Under the pieces are notes generated by a model that saw only the letters and a list, made by a program, of their open reading frames with translations, was not told the origin of the DNA and searched no databases. From Flavobacterium sp. (GTDB lineage: Bacteria; Bacteroidota; Bacteroidia; Flavobacteriales; Flavobacteriaceae): a stretch of DNA of 64,000 nt. The stretch lies in the NCBI RefSeq assembly GCF_039595935.1, contig NZ_JBCNKR010000006.1:2638001-2702000 (forward strand), read 5' to 3'. Below, in pieces: positions 52,253 through 60,805 of this stretch (the stretch's first letter is position 1; every line of letters starts with the position of its first letter). Both the position numbers and the translations under genes were made by a program.

Positions 52253-53659
52253 CTAAATATTAATAGCTCCTTGACCGGAAGCAATCATATAAGCTTCTTT
52301 TAGGGTTTCAGAATAAGTTGGATGAGCGTATGAAATTCTGAACATATCTTCGTCTGTAACTTCATATTCCATTCCTATTACACCTTGGGCGATTAAATCG
52401 GCTGCTCGCGGACCAATTACATGCATACCCAGAAGTTCACCGTATTTAGGATCAGATAAAATTTTTGAAAAACCTTCTTTTTCCATAGCTGCTCTTGCAC
52501 GTGCACTGGCCGAAAAAGGAAATTTTCCAACACGATATTCAACTCCTTTTTCTTTCAGTTCTTCTTCGGTATAACCCACAGAAGCAACTTCAGGCCAGGT
52601 ATAAACAACGCCGGGAATTAATTTATAATTAATATGTGGTTTTTGCCCGTTGATAGTTTCGGCGACAAAAATGCCTTCTTCTTCCGCTTTGTGTGCCAGC
52701 ATGGCTCCGGCAACAACATCGCCAATAGCATAAATATTCTCGACTTTTGTCTGCAGTTTTTCATTAGTTACGATTCGGCCTTTTGGATCGACTTCAATAT
52801 TAGTATTTTCTAAGCCTAAACCTTCTGTATAGGGTTTTCTTCCAACAGCAACCAAACAATAATCGGCTGTAATTTCTTGGGGATTATTAGAAGCATCTAA
52901 AAAACTTACCGTTGCATTTTTGCCATTATTTTTAGCAGATTGTACTTTATGACTTAATAAAATTTTGATGCCTTGTTTGGTAAAAATCTTTTTAAGTTCT
53001 TTTCCGAGGTCTTTATCCATAGTTGGAATCAGGCTGTCAAAATATTCTATTATAGTAATTTCAACACCAATTCTGGCATAAATAGAAGCCATTTCAACAC
53101 CAATTACGCCTCCGCCAATAATAATAATGCTTTTTGGTTTTTCGGGTAATGAAAGTGCTTCTGTTGAGGTAATAATACGTTTTTTATCAATCTCAACTCC
53201 GGGAATTGTAGCTGGTTTTGAGCCTGTTGCAATAATAAAATAAGTAGATGAAATTTTAGTAGAATTTCCGTCGTTATGCTTTACACTGATTTCTGAATTA
53301 TTGATAAAAGAACCAATTCCTTCAAAAACTTCAATTTTATTTTTTTTCATTAAAAAGTTAAGTCCGGCAATATTCTGCTCTACAACTTCACCTTTTCTTT
53401 TAATTAACTGTTGAAAATCTAAATCCAATTTTCCAGTTAGAATTCCGTGAGCTGCAAATTTGGTTTCAGCTGTATGATAATGTTCTGTGCTGTCGAGTAA
53501 TGCTTTTGTGGGAATACAGCCTACGTTGGTACACGTTCCGCCCAGCGCTTTATATTTTTCTACAAGAGCCGTTTTGTAACCTAATTGTGAACAACGAATT
53601 GCCGAAGCGTACCCGCCCGGACCAGAACCAATAACAACGATATCGAATTTTGTTTCCAT
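52253..53659 (-). CDS. lpdA: Dihydrolipoyl dehydrogenase
   Basis: 468 residues from the ATG at 53659 (METKFDIVVIGSGPGG); a longer frame upstream has no flavoprotein features. It reoxidises dihydrolipoyl groups of 2-oxoacid dehydrogenase complexes with NAD. FAD motif GSGPGGYASA, redox-active Cys43/Cys48 in GGTCTNVGCIPTK, NAD motif GGGVIGVEMA, and the C-terminal catalytic His-Glu in AHPTYSETLKEA. E1/E2 partners are elsewhere. Its stop lies beside a composite repeat. Confidence 0.95.
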   Translation of the reverse strand: METKFDIVVIGSGPGGYASAIRCSQLGYKTALVEKYKALGGTCTNVGCIPTKALLDSTEHYHTAETKFAAHGILTGKLDLDFQQLIKRKGEVVEQNIAGLNFLMKKNKIEVFEGIGSFINNSEISVKHNDGNSTKISSTYFIIATGSKPATIPGVEIDKKRIITSTEALSLPEKPKSIIIIGGGVIGVEMASIYARIGVEITIIEYFDSLIPTMDKDLGKELKKIFTKQGIKILLSHKVQSAKNNGKNATVSFLDASNNPQEITADYCLVAVGRKPYTEGLGLENTNIEVDPKGRIVTNEKLQTKVENIYAIGDVVAGAMLAHKAEEEGIFVAETINGQKPHINYKLIPGVVYTWPEVASVGYTEEELKEKGVEYRVGKFPFSASARARAAMEKEGFSKILSDPKYGELLGMHVIGPRAADLIAQGVIGMEYEVTDEDMFRISYAHPTYSETLKEAYMIASGQGAINI

Positions 53660-53823
53660 AAATGAAGTTTTTAAAAAATTAAAGAACATTTTGCTTGAAG
53701 AATAAGCAATGAATATGCCTTTGTTTTGAGGCATTGAAATTTAATGATTTTAAATGTATTACAGAGAAAAAAAACTGTATTTCGTTATTTGAAAAACAGA
53801 TTTGCGATATTTAAAAACATAAA

Positions 53824-53853
53824 AAAAAGTCCAAATCGATTGAAATGGACTTT
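53824..53853 (-). terminator. Terminator of the unknown gene at 53875
   Basis: Stem AAAAGTCCA (53824-53832) with 53845-53853; the minus strand then has a T-run. The loop also contains the palindrome CAAATCGATTTG-like sequence. Confidence 0.65.
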
Positions 53854-53874
53854 TGATTTAAATCATAAAAATGA

Positions 53875-54258
53875 TTAATCTTTTTCTGTTGTAGTTTTCC
53901 TGACACCGCCAAAATTCGTTTTCATCATTTCTCTTATCTGAAATTGTGTTTTATTTCGGGTAACGTTTTTCCATTGGTCAAAATCATAAATATGAATTTG
54001 ATCTGCATACGGATTTGTTACAAAGAAAAGTCTTGATATAGAGAATTTATAGTATTTTAATTCATGCGAAATGTGGCGGTCGGGTACGATAATAAGAATC
54101 GTGTCCCAATCCAGAAAATTCTTGGGAACGTCCTCTCTTTCTGTTAATCCAAGAGATTCAAAAAAGGCCAAAATCTTTTGATCATTATTCTTATCGATCT
54201 TTTCATCGATACGTTTAATGGTGCTAAGAAGCTTTTTTTCATCTTTAATAACACTCAT
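53875..54258 (-). CDS. Unknown cytoplasmic protein
   Basis: 127 residues, no signal peptide. A charged N-terminal helix (KDEKKLLSTIKRIDEKIDKN) is followed by alternating strands (WDTILIIVPDRHISHELKYY, ISRLFFVTNPYADQIHIYDF) and a basic end. No family recognised. It has its own terminator and is divergent from the GH2 gene. Confidence 0.6.
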   Translation of the reverse strand: MSVIKDEKKLLSTIKRIDEKIDKNNDQKILAFFESLGLTEREDVPKNFLDWDTILIIVPDRHISHELKYYKFSISRLFFVTNPYADQIHIYDFDQWKNVTRNKTQFQIREMMKTNFGGVRKTTTEKD

Positions 54259-54467
54259 ATACTCTCTGTTTTTGAAATTTTTATATAAAATTACATCAAT
54301 TAAAAATCATTTTAAAAAGTATAGCCAATAGAATGATTCTAAATTTTTAAGCACCATTTTCAGGCATATTGCAGAACGTTATTGTGCAGTTTTTGACAAA
54401 ATACTATTAAGCTAAGTCGTTTTTATATCATAATTTTAGCCTTCTAACTTTACCTAACCGCTTTTTT

Positions 54468-57290
54468 ATGAAAATGAATTCCTTAAAAAGAACTCTTTTA
54501 CTTTCTGTTTTTGTGATTTCCAGTTTGTCTTTGGCTCAGAATAAATCAGAAAGAGAACAAATTTTACTAGATAAAGACTGGCGTTTTTCATTCGGTCACA
54601 TATATGATACACAAAAAGATTTCGGACATGCAGAGGGTTATTTCTCTTATTTAACCAAAACCGGATTTGGTGATGGTCCGGCGGCAAAAGATTTTGATGA
54701 CCGCGCCTGGCGAAAGTTAGATTTACCACACGATTGGGCTGTTGAACAGGATTTTAGTGAAAAAGGAAGTTTCAGTCACGGATTTAAAACCGCCGGAAAA
54801 GGTTTTCCGGAAAAAAGCATTGGCTGGTACCGAAAGAAAATTAATATTCCCGAAACAGATAATGGAAAAATTATCTCTTTAAAATTTGACGGTGTTTTTA
54901 GAAATTCAAAAGTATTTTTTAACGGCTATTATCTAGGAACAGAACAAAGTGGATACAATGGTTTTGAATACGATGTAACGGCTTATGTTAATTATGGCGG
55001 CGAAAACACAATTGTAGTTCGTGCCGATGCTTCGATGGAAGAAGGCTGGTTTTACGAAGGCGCCGGAATTTACAGACATGTTTATCTGCAGAAAACAAAT
55101 CCAATTCATGTTGTAGCAAATGGAACTTATGTAACTTCTGAACTTAAAAACAACGGAGCTGATGTTATTGCAGATGTGACGATTGAAAATAAAGGAAATT
55201 ACAAAGGATCGATTGAAATTATTCAGACTGTTTTTGACAAAGCAAATAAAAGAGCAGCCAATTTCTCTGAAAATGTATTAGCTCCGGAATTTTATCAAAC
55301 AATTACGCATAGTTCAAAATTATATGTAGAAAATCCGCTTTTATGGAGTATTGAATCTCCGAATTTATATCGTTTAGTTACGCAGATTAAACAAGATGGA
55401 AAAATAATTGACAGTTATGAAACGCCTTTCGGAATCAGAACAATTAAATTTGATCCTGAAAACGGTTTTTTTCTAAACGGAAAATCTTTGAAATTAAAAG
55501 GAACAAATAATCATCAGGATCACGCGGGAATTGGAACAGCTCTGCCAGATGAAATTCAGTATTACCGAATTAAAAAGCTGAAAGAAATGGGCTCAAACGC
55601 GTACCGTTGTTCACATCATCCGCCTACGCCTGAACTTTTAAAAGCCTGTGATGAATTGGGAATGCTCGTTATTGATGAAACACGTTTAATGGGAATTAAC
55701 GATTATCATTTGAATGATTTAAAGCGAATGATGGAGCGCGACCGAAATCATCCGAGTATTTTTTGCTGGTCGGTTGGAAATGAAGAATGGAATATTGAAG
55801 GCAATATTGTGGGCGAACGTATTACAAATGTCATGCAGAATTATGCCAAAAGCATCGATCCGACAAGACCTGTAACGGTAGGAATCAGCAGCGGGTTTAG
55901 AAGCGGAATTTCATCTGTTGTTGAAATTATGGGTTATAATTATCTCGGAAACGGCGATATTGATGCACATCGCAGTCAGTTTAAAAACCAACCCGGCATG
56001 GGAACAGAAGAAGGTTCGACTTTTGCAACACGCGGAATTTATTTTACAGATGATGCCAAACATTATCAAAGTGCTTACGATAAAAAGCCCCGCCCGAGTT
56101 TTTACAGTATTGAAGAAGGCTGGAAGTTTTATGCCGAAAGAAAATATCTGGCCGGAATGTTCATTTGGACAGGTTTTGATTATCGCGGCGAACCAACGCC
56201 TTACGGCTGGCCTTCGGTTACGTCTTATTTCGGAATGATGGATGTTTGCGGTTTCCCGAAAGACAATGTTTTTTATCTAAAATCTTGGTGGGGGAACAAA
56301 CCTGTTTTGCATATTATGCCACACTGGAACTGGAACGGAATGGAAGGCAAAGAAATCGACGTTTGGGTACATTCCAATTGTGATGAAGTAGAGCTTTTTC
56401 TAAATAAAAAGAGTCTCGGAAAAAAGAAAATGCAACAAAACAGTCATTTGGAATGGAAAGTAAAATACACGCCGGGAACTTTGGAAGCGATTGGATATAA
56501 AAACGGGAAAAAAGTATTAACAGTAATTCAAAAGACTACAGAAAAAGCAGAAAATATTAAGCTTTCTGCAGATAAAGAAAATATTCCAAATTCAAAAACG
56601 ACGGTCGTTACGGTTGAGGTTACGGATAAAAACGGACTTCATGTTCCAACTTCAAACAATGAAATTACTTTTTCTATAAAAGGCGGAAAAATTTTAGGGG
56701 TAGGAAATGGCGATCCAACTTCATTAGAAAAAGATCAGTTTCATGATGTACTTTCATTGGTTCAAATAACGAATTTTCAGGAACAAAAAAGTTCAGAAGC
56801 TAATTTGCCTCAGGAATTACCAAATTATCCCGAAAACGACTGGAAAACAGCTTTTAAAGATCGTGATTATAAAAATCAGGCACCGTCTTATATTTATAAA
56901 GGAGAATTTGATTTGAAGAATAATGCTGTTTCAAATATTGTGAGTTTCTTTTACAAGAAAATTGGGGTTGAAACCGTAGTTTTCGTTAACGGAAATAAAG
57001 TAAATCCAAGTGCTGATGATTCTCAAAAGTATATTTTAGATTCGGCAATTTTAAAAGAAGGTAAAAACACAATTCATATCGCAGCAAAACCACTTCAAAA
57101 AATAAAAGACTGGGACGTTATGAATACCGATCCCGGAATTATTCAGGTTGTAACACCTGCTGAACCTTACAAAAGAAAGCTTTTTAATGGTTACGCTCAA
57201 ATCATTATCCAAAAAGAAGATAATACCAAAGAAGTTATTTTATCCGCTTCCGCGAAAGGATTACGAACTGGAAATTTAAGTTTAAAATAG
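54468..57290 (+). CDS. Glycoside hydrolase family 2, probable beta-galactosidase, secreted
   Basis: 940 residues with signal peptide (about 1-23, LSLAQ). GH2 sugar-binding domain (LLDKDWRFSFG, LDLPHDWAVE), immunoglobulin-like domain, and the catalytic barrel with the acid/base Glu439 in VGNEEWN and the probable nucleophile Glu514 in GTEEGST. C-terminal DUF4982-like and extra beta domains follow (EVTDKNGLHVPTSNNEITF). Acts outside the cytoplasm on galactosides or related sugars; the exact substrate is not readable. An ATG at 54474 is an alternative start. Confidence 0.88.
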   Translation: MKMNSLKRTLLLSVFVISSLSLAQNKSEREQILLDKDWRFSFGHIYDTQKDFGHAEGYFSYLTKTGFGDGPAAKDFDDRAWRKLDLPHDWAVEQDFSEKGSFSHGFKTAGKGFPEKSIGWYRKKINIPETDNGKIISLKFDGVFRNSKVFFNGYYLGTEQSGYNGFEYDVTAYVNYGGENTIVVRADASMEEGWFYEGAGIYRHVYLQKTNPIHVVANGTYVTSELKNNGADVIADVTIENKGNYKGSIEIIQTVFDKANKRAANFSENVLAPEFYQTITHSSKLYVENPLLWSIESPNLYRLVTQIKQDGKIIDSYETPFGIRTIKFDPENGFFLNGKSLKLKGTNNHQDHAGIGTALPDEIQYYRIKKLKEMGSNAYRCSHHPPTPELLKACDELGMLVIDETRLMGINDYHLNDLKRMMERDRNHPSIFCWSVGNEEWNIEGNIVGERITNVMQNYAKSIDPTRPVTVGISSGFRSGISSVVEIMGYNYLGNGDIDAHRSQFKNQPGMGTEEGSTFATRGIYFTDDAKHYQSAYDKKPRPSFYSIEEGWKFYAERKYLAGMFIWTGFDYRGEPTPYGWPSVTSYFGMMDVCGFPKDNVFYLKSWWGNKPVLHIMPHWNWNGMEGKEIDVWVHSNCDEVELFLNKKSLGKKKMQQNSHLEWKVKYTPGTLEAIGYKNGKKVLTVIQKTTEKAENIKLSADKENIPNSKTTVVTVEVTDKNGLHVPTSNNEITFSIKGGKILGVGNGDPTSLEKDQFHDVLSLVQITNFQEQKSSEANLPQELPNYPENDWKTAFKDRDYKNQAPSYIYKGEFDLKNNAVSNIVSFFYKKIGVETVVFVNGNKVNPSADDSQKYILDSAILKEGKNTIHIAAKPLQKIKDWDVMNTDPGIIQVVTPAEPYKRKLFNGYAQIIIQKEDNTKEVILSASAKGLRTGNLSLK

Positions 57291-57307
57291 TTTATTTCAC
57301 ATATTTC

Positions 57308-57340
57308 AAACCCGACAGGTTTTTAAAACCTGTCGGGTTT
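57308..57340. terminator. Perfect 16-bp hairpin AACCCGACAGG, terminator or REP-type
   Basis: Arms 57308-57323 and 57325-57340 (core AACCCGACAGGTTTT) around a single T, flanked by AT-rich sequence between convergent genes. This hairpin word is common in Bacteroidota genomes, so it may be a repeat doing double duty as a terminator. Confidence 0.75.
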
Positions 57341-57357
57341 ATTCAGCATCATCAAAA

Positions 57358-58338
57358 TTATTTTATTCTCTGAATATCATAAGAAGACTGCGTTTTATCT
57401 CCACCCAATAATTTCCCCAATTTAGAACTGATTACATAAACATTTCCATCAGAAGCTAAAGCTGCCGTTGTAGGGAAATCATCTTTTCCAATATTAGTTT
57501 CGCTAATTTGTGAAGCACTTTTCCAATTATTATTACTCGAAAAAGTATAGGTTTTTCCTAAAGCCAATCCGTTTTCAACCACAACCAGATTATTGTTTTT
57601 GTCCAATTCTATTCCGTCAGGTGCGCTGAAAGTTGTTCCGGTAACTTCAGTAATTATAGAAGGATTGGCAATCGAAATTTTAAACAATTTAGAATTATCC
57701 GTTTTTACGGCTAATAGATAACCATCAGGATGAAAAACAATTCCGTTTAAGCCAAACAAATTTGGCGCAGGCTGAAATAAAGTATTCGTAACAAATAATG
57801 AAGCATTAAAACTCGTGTCAATTTTATAAATATTTGGAGAAAACGAATCGGTTACATAAATATTTCCGTCATTATCAACCGCAATATCATTTAGGCACGA
57901 TCCGGAATTTGGCGTAAAATGTTTCAAATCAATTTCTTTAATCAATGCGCCCGAAGTAAGATTAAAAATACTGATTGTTGCAATCGTTCCGGCGCTTCCG
58001 TTGGTGCTTTTTTGCGAAATTCCCAAATCGGCATTCGCAACAATTAATCGGTTTCTGGTTTCATCTGTATAAACTCCTGTTGGTAAAACCAGTTTACTGC
58101 TTGTGGCAAAAACGGTTGTTTCGCCTTTTGGATTCATCTCATAAATTGCTCCTTTGCGCAAGGAACTAAATAAAAACTTTTCGTTTTTAGAATCGTAATC
58201 AATTCCTTCAGGATAAAGTCCAATATCTGTTATGGTATATTTACTTTGAAGAGAAACCGGATTTGCTGCCGATTTTTTTTCGCTGTCGCATGCAGCAAAA
58301 AGAATAGAAAAAGCGGTAATTAAAATTGTGTTTTTCAT
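57358..58338 (-). CDS. SMP-30/gluconolactonase-like beta-propeller lipoprotein
   Basis: 326 residues from the ATG at 58338 (MKNTILITAFSILFAAC, lipobox Cys17). A six-bladed propeller is suggested by repeated YPEGIDYDSKNEKFLFSS, LNDIAVDNDGNIYVTDSFS, LNGIVFHPDGYLLAV and PDGIELDKNNNLVVVENG. NDIAVD and DNDGN loops fit calcium-binding SMP-30-like sites. Substrate unknown. It stands next to a Crp-type regulator gene on the same strand. Confidence 0.75.
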   Translation of the reverse strand: MKNTILITAFSILFAACDSEKKSAANPVSLQSKYTITDIGLYPEGIDYDSKNEKFLFSSLRKGAIYEMNPKGETTVFATSSKLVLPTGVYTDETRNRLIVANADLGISQKSTNGSAGTIATISIFNLTSGALIKEIDLKHFTPNSGSCLNDIAVDNDGNIYVTDSFSPNIYKIDTSFNASLFVTNTLFQPAPNLFGLNGIVFHPDGYLLAVKTDNSKLFKISIANPSIITEVTGTTFSAPDGIELDKNNNLVVVENGLALGKTYTFSSNNNWKSASQISETNIGKDDFPTTAALASDGNVYVISSKLGKLLGGDKTQSSYDIQRIK

Positions 58339-58439
58339 TTTTATTAAATTGAAATTATTTGTCCTTATTGACAATGCAAATCTGGGACAGAACAAGAAAA
58401 ATAAAAATGAACTGGTTTAGGAAATTTGGTTGAACTGGT

Positions 58440-59027
58440 TTAACTTTTTGAGGTTTTTCGGTTGCGGATTTTACTTAAATATTCCGTACTAAAACCAAGA
58501 TAAGAAGCCAAAGCATATTGAGGAACGCGTTTTGCGATTGCGTCATATTTGCTTATAAATTCATCATAACGTTCTTCGGCAGTTTTGGTGAAATTGGATA
58601 AAAGTCTTTTTTGTTGAAATGCAAGTGCGCGCTGCGTTATAATGCGTTCGAATTTTTCAAGTTTAGGAATCTCCTGCAGAAATCTCTGTTCATCTTCATA
58701 TTCAATTTGAATCAAAACCGAATGTTCCAGCGCTTCAACAAATAGAGTAGCAGGTTCCTGATAAATTAAACTGCTATAGTCAGAAATCCACCAATCTTCA
58801 ATCGCAAATGATAAAGTATGTTCTTTTCCTTCATTATCAACCAAATAACCTCTGAAAGCGCCTTTTACAACATAACTTTTATGTTTGCAAACAAAGCCGG
58901 GCTGTACAATAAATTGTCTTTTCTTTACTTTGGTAATTTTGAAAAAAGAAGCCAGATGCTTTTTTTCATCATCTGTCAAATCAACATATCTTGAAATATA
59001 ATCTATAACGGGCAGTAAATCCTTCAT
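58440..59027 (-). CDS. Crp/Fnr-family regulator
   Basis: 195 residues. Cyclic-nucleotide-binding-like beta-roll (about 15-115, with VVKGAFRGYLVDNEGKEHTL) and a shortened C-terminal helix-turn-helix (VPQYALASYLGFSTEYLSKIRNRK, about 168-191). The canonical cAMP-contact residues are not evident, so the ligand is unknown. The -7 box TATCTTTG (59033-59040) is only 5 nt from the ATG. It is divergent from an AraC regulator across a composite repeat. Confidence 0.8.
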   Translation of the reverse strand: MKDLLPVIDYISRYVDLTDDEKKHLASFFKITKVKKRQFIVQPGFVCKHKSYVVKGAFRGYLVDNEGKEHTLSFAIEDWWISDYSSLIYQEPATLFVEALEHSVLIQIEYEDEQRFLQEIPKLEKFERIITQRALAFQQKRLLSNFTKTAEERYDEFISKYDAIAKRVPQYALASYLGFSTEYLSKIRNRKTSKS

Positions 59028-59032
59028 GTAAA

Positions 59033-59040
59033 CAAAGATA
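59033..59040 (-). promoter_or_regulatory. -7 box of the crp-like gene, nearly leaderless
   Basis: TATCTTTG on the minus strand ends 5 nt before the start codon. The expected -33 region falls at the edge of the composite repeat arm and has no TTTG. Confidence 0.48.
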
Positions 59041-59061
59041 AAAAGTTTTTTGTTTGATTTA

Positions 59062-59158
59062 TTTGTTTCAGGTTTCAGGTTTAAAGTTTCAACATCTTCG
59101 TCAAAGTTTTAAACTTTGATAAAGATTAACCTCATAAAAACCTGAAACCTGAAACAAA
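59062..59158. repeat. Composite nested inverted repeat, copy B
   Basis: Outer perfect 21-bp arms at 59062-59082 and 59138-59158 (core TTTCAGGTTTCAGG) enclose a 33-bp palindrome with two mismatches (59094-59109 and 59111-59126). It is homologous to copy A at 52129-52251. It fits exactly between the two divergent -7 boxes of the Crp- and AraC-type genes. Confidence 0.82.
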
Positions 59159-59184
59159 AAAACTAAAATAATATTTGATTTTCA

Positions 59185-59192
59185 TAACTTTG
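59185..59192 (+). promoter_or_regulatory. -7 box of the araC-like gene, nearly leaderless
   Basis: TAACTTTG ends 4 nt before the ATG at 59197. No TTTG at the usual distance. Confidence 0.48.
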
Positions 59193-59196
59193 CAAA

Positions 59197-60066
59197 ATGA
59201 ATAATCAAACAGAAACTCAGAATTGCGATTTTACTTCAGATTTAAAGCTGAAAGGTTTTAAAGTGTATCAAATAAATGGGGATTTAAGTAAAATTCCAGT
59301 TTACAGTCGCAGGGATTTTTACAAAATCTGTATCAATACAAGTAAAAGTATCATACAATATGCTGACCGCGGTATAGAAACCGACGGCACGATTTTATTT
59401 TTCGGTAATCCGATTATTCCTTATTCATGGGAAACTATTTCTGAAGGATATGAAGGTTATGCTTGTGTTTTTACAGAAGAATTTCTGAAAGCAAAAGACC
59501 GTTCAGAAACACTTCACGAATCGCCTTTGTTTAAAATAGGAGGAACACCAATATTTTCTTTAAATGCTGAACAAAAGGTTTTTATAGATTCATTATTTCA
59601 AAAAATGATCAAAGAATATGAAACCGATTATGTTTTTAAAGATGATTTGATGCGCAGTTACGTCAATCTTATTATTCATGAATCGATGAAAATGCAGCCG
59701 TCTGAAAATTTCTTTAAACATAAAAATGCTTCTGCCAGAATTACCTCTTTATTTTTAGAATTATTAGAAAGACAATTCCCTATAGAAACCAAAAATGAGC
59801 CTTTGGCATTAAAAACACCTCAGGATTATGCGCAAAGTCTTGCCGTGCACGTCAATCATTTAAATCGTTCGGTAAAAGAAGTTACAGGAAAGCCAACAAC
59901 GGCGCATATTACGGAAAGGATTATTAATGAAGCAAAAGCATTGCTGCATCATACAGATTGGAGTATTTCGGATATTGGATATTCGCTGGGATTTGAGTAT
60001 CCGAGTTATTTTAATAATTATTTTAAAAGACTTACAGGAACGGTTCCGAAATCGTTACGAATGTAA
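59197..60066 (+). CDS. AraC-family transcriptional regulator
   Basis: 289 residues. An N-terminal cupin-like ligand domain (about 15-150) and a C-terminal AraC helix-turn-helix pair (QDYAQSLAVHVNHLNRSVKE and WSISDIGYSLGFEYPSYFNN, with PKSL at the end). Members of this subgroup often control a flanking dehydrogenase; here the cupin and alcohol dehydrogenase genes follow on the same strand. Its start codon almost coincides with the predicted transcription start. Confidence 0.85.
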   Translation: MNNQTETQNCDFTSDLKLKGFKVYQINGDLSKIPVYSRRDFYKICINTSKSIIQYADRGIETDGTILFFGNPIIPYSWETISEGYEGYACVFTEEFLKAKDRSETLHESPLFKIGGTPIFSLNAEQKVFIDSLFQKMIKEYETDYVFKDDLMRSYVNLIIHESMKMQPSENFFKHKNASARITSLFLELLERQFPIETKNEPLALKTPQDYAQSLAVHVNHLNRSVKEVTGKPTTAHITERIINEAKALLHHTDWSISDIGYSLGFEYPSYFNNYFKRLTGTVPKSLRM

Positions 60067-60128
60067 AATTGTTTCATTTTCATAATTTTTTGTTTGAATA
60101 TTGTTATTTTTTGAAAGCGTTGTTAGCC

Positions 60129-60136
60129 TAATTTTG
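60129..60136 (+). promoter_or_regulatory. Possible -7 box of the cupin gene
   Basis: TAATTTTG fits TAnnTTTG but would leave a 163-nt leader. A TTTG (60110-60113) lies upstream at only 15 nt spacing. Candidate only. Confidence 0.3.
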
Positions 60137-60299
60137 CCTTTGAAATTACAGTATATGTCTTTTCAGTTTTTAAGGAGCTAAATAAATTACTTCATAAAGC
60201 GGATTCTAGCTTTTCTGATTTAGTTTTCTGATACTGATATTGTTACATTGTATTTGTGTGGTTTCAGGTAAGAACAATCTCAAAAAAATAACTAAATTT

Positions 60300-60713
60300 A
60301 TGTCGACAAATTATTCAGCCGTTATCGAAGAAGGAAAAGTCCCGAATACATTTATGACGGGTGACGTTTCCTACAAAAAACAAACCAGCAGTATTCACCC
60401 TGAAAATACTGTAACCAAGGAAGTTACTTTTGAGCCTTGTGCAAGAAGCAACTGGCACATCAATGCAAGTCTGCAAATGCTGATTGCAAAAGATGGAATT
60501 GGTTATTATCAGGAAAAAGGAAGTGCTGTTCGCATGCTTCATAAAGATGAAGTAGTTACGATTTTACCCGGAATTGAGCATTGGTATGGAGCCGCTCCGT
60601 TTAGTAAATTTTCGTACATCACTATTATTACCGAAATAGACAAAGGCCACGGCATCTGGCTTGACAGCGTAAGTGATGAAGAATACTACCGAAGTGTAAA
60701 CTCTACGATTTAG
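60300..60713 (+). CDS. Cupin of the hydroxynitrile lyase/decarboxylase-like type, altered metal site
   Basis: 137 residues from the ATG at 60300 (MSTNYSAVIEEG). The cupin barrel is complete (VTFEPCARSNWH, GIGYYQEKGSAVRML, LPGIEHWYGA). In the Granulicella cupin hydroxynitrile lyase the metal ligands are His53, His55, Gln59 and His94; numbering coincides here and gives His53, Asn55, Gln59, His94, so one His is replaced. Activity may differ or be lost. It precedes an alcohol dehydrogenase and follows an AraC gene. Confidence 0.8.
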   Translation: MSTNYSAVIEEGKVPNTFMTGDVSYKKQTSSIHPENTVTKEVTFEPCARSNWHINASLQMLIAKDGIGYYQEKGSAVRMLHKDEVVTILPGIEHWYGAAPFSKFSYITIITEIDKGHGIWLDSVSDEEYYRSVNSTI

Positions 60714-60805
60714 ATTCCATAAAAATCAAGACAAAGAAACCTTTGCAACTTTGTAACTCTGCACCTTTGTACCTTGAAAATAAAATAAACAAAAAACTAT
60801 AATTT

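Noticed and set aside
53660..53734. Longer N-terminus for lpdA
   Set aside because: The extra 25 residues precede the strict FAD-binding start METKFDIVVIG and are hydrophobic without a signal-peptide pattern; lipoamide dehydrogenases start near the GxGxxG motif.
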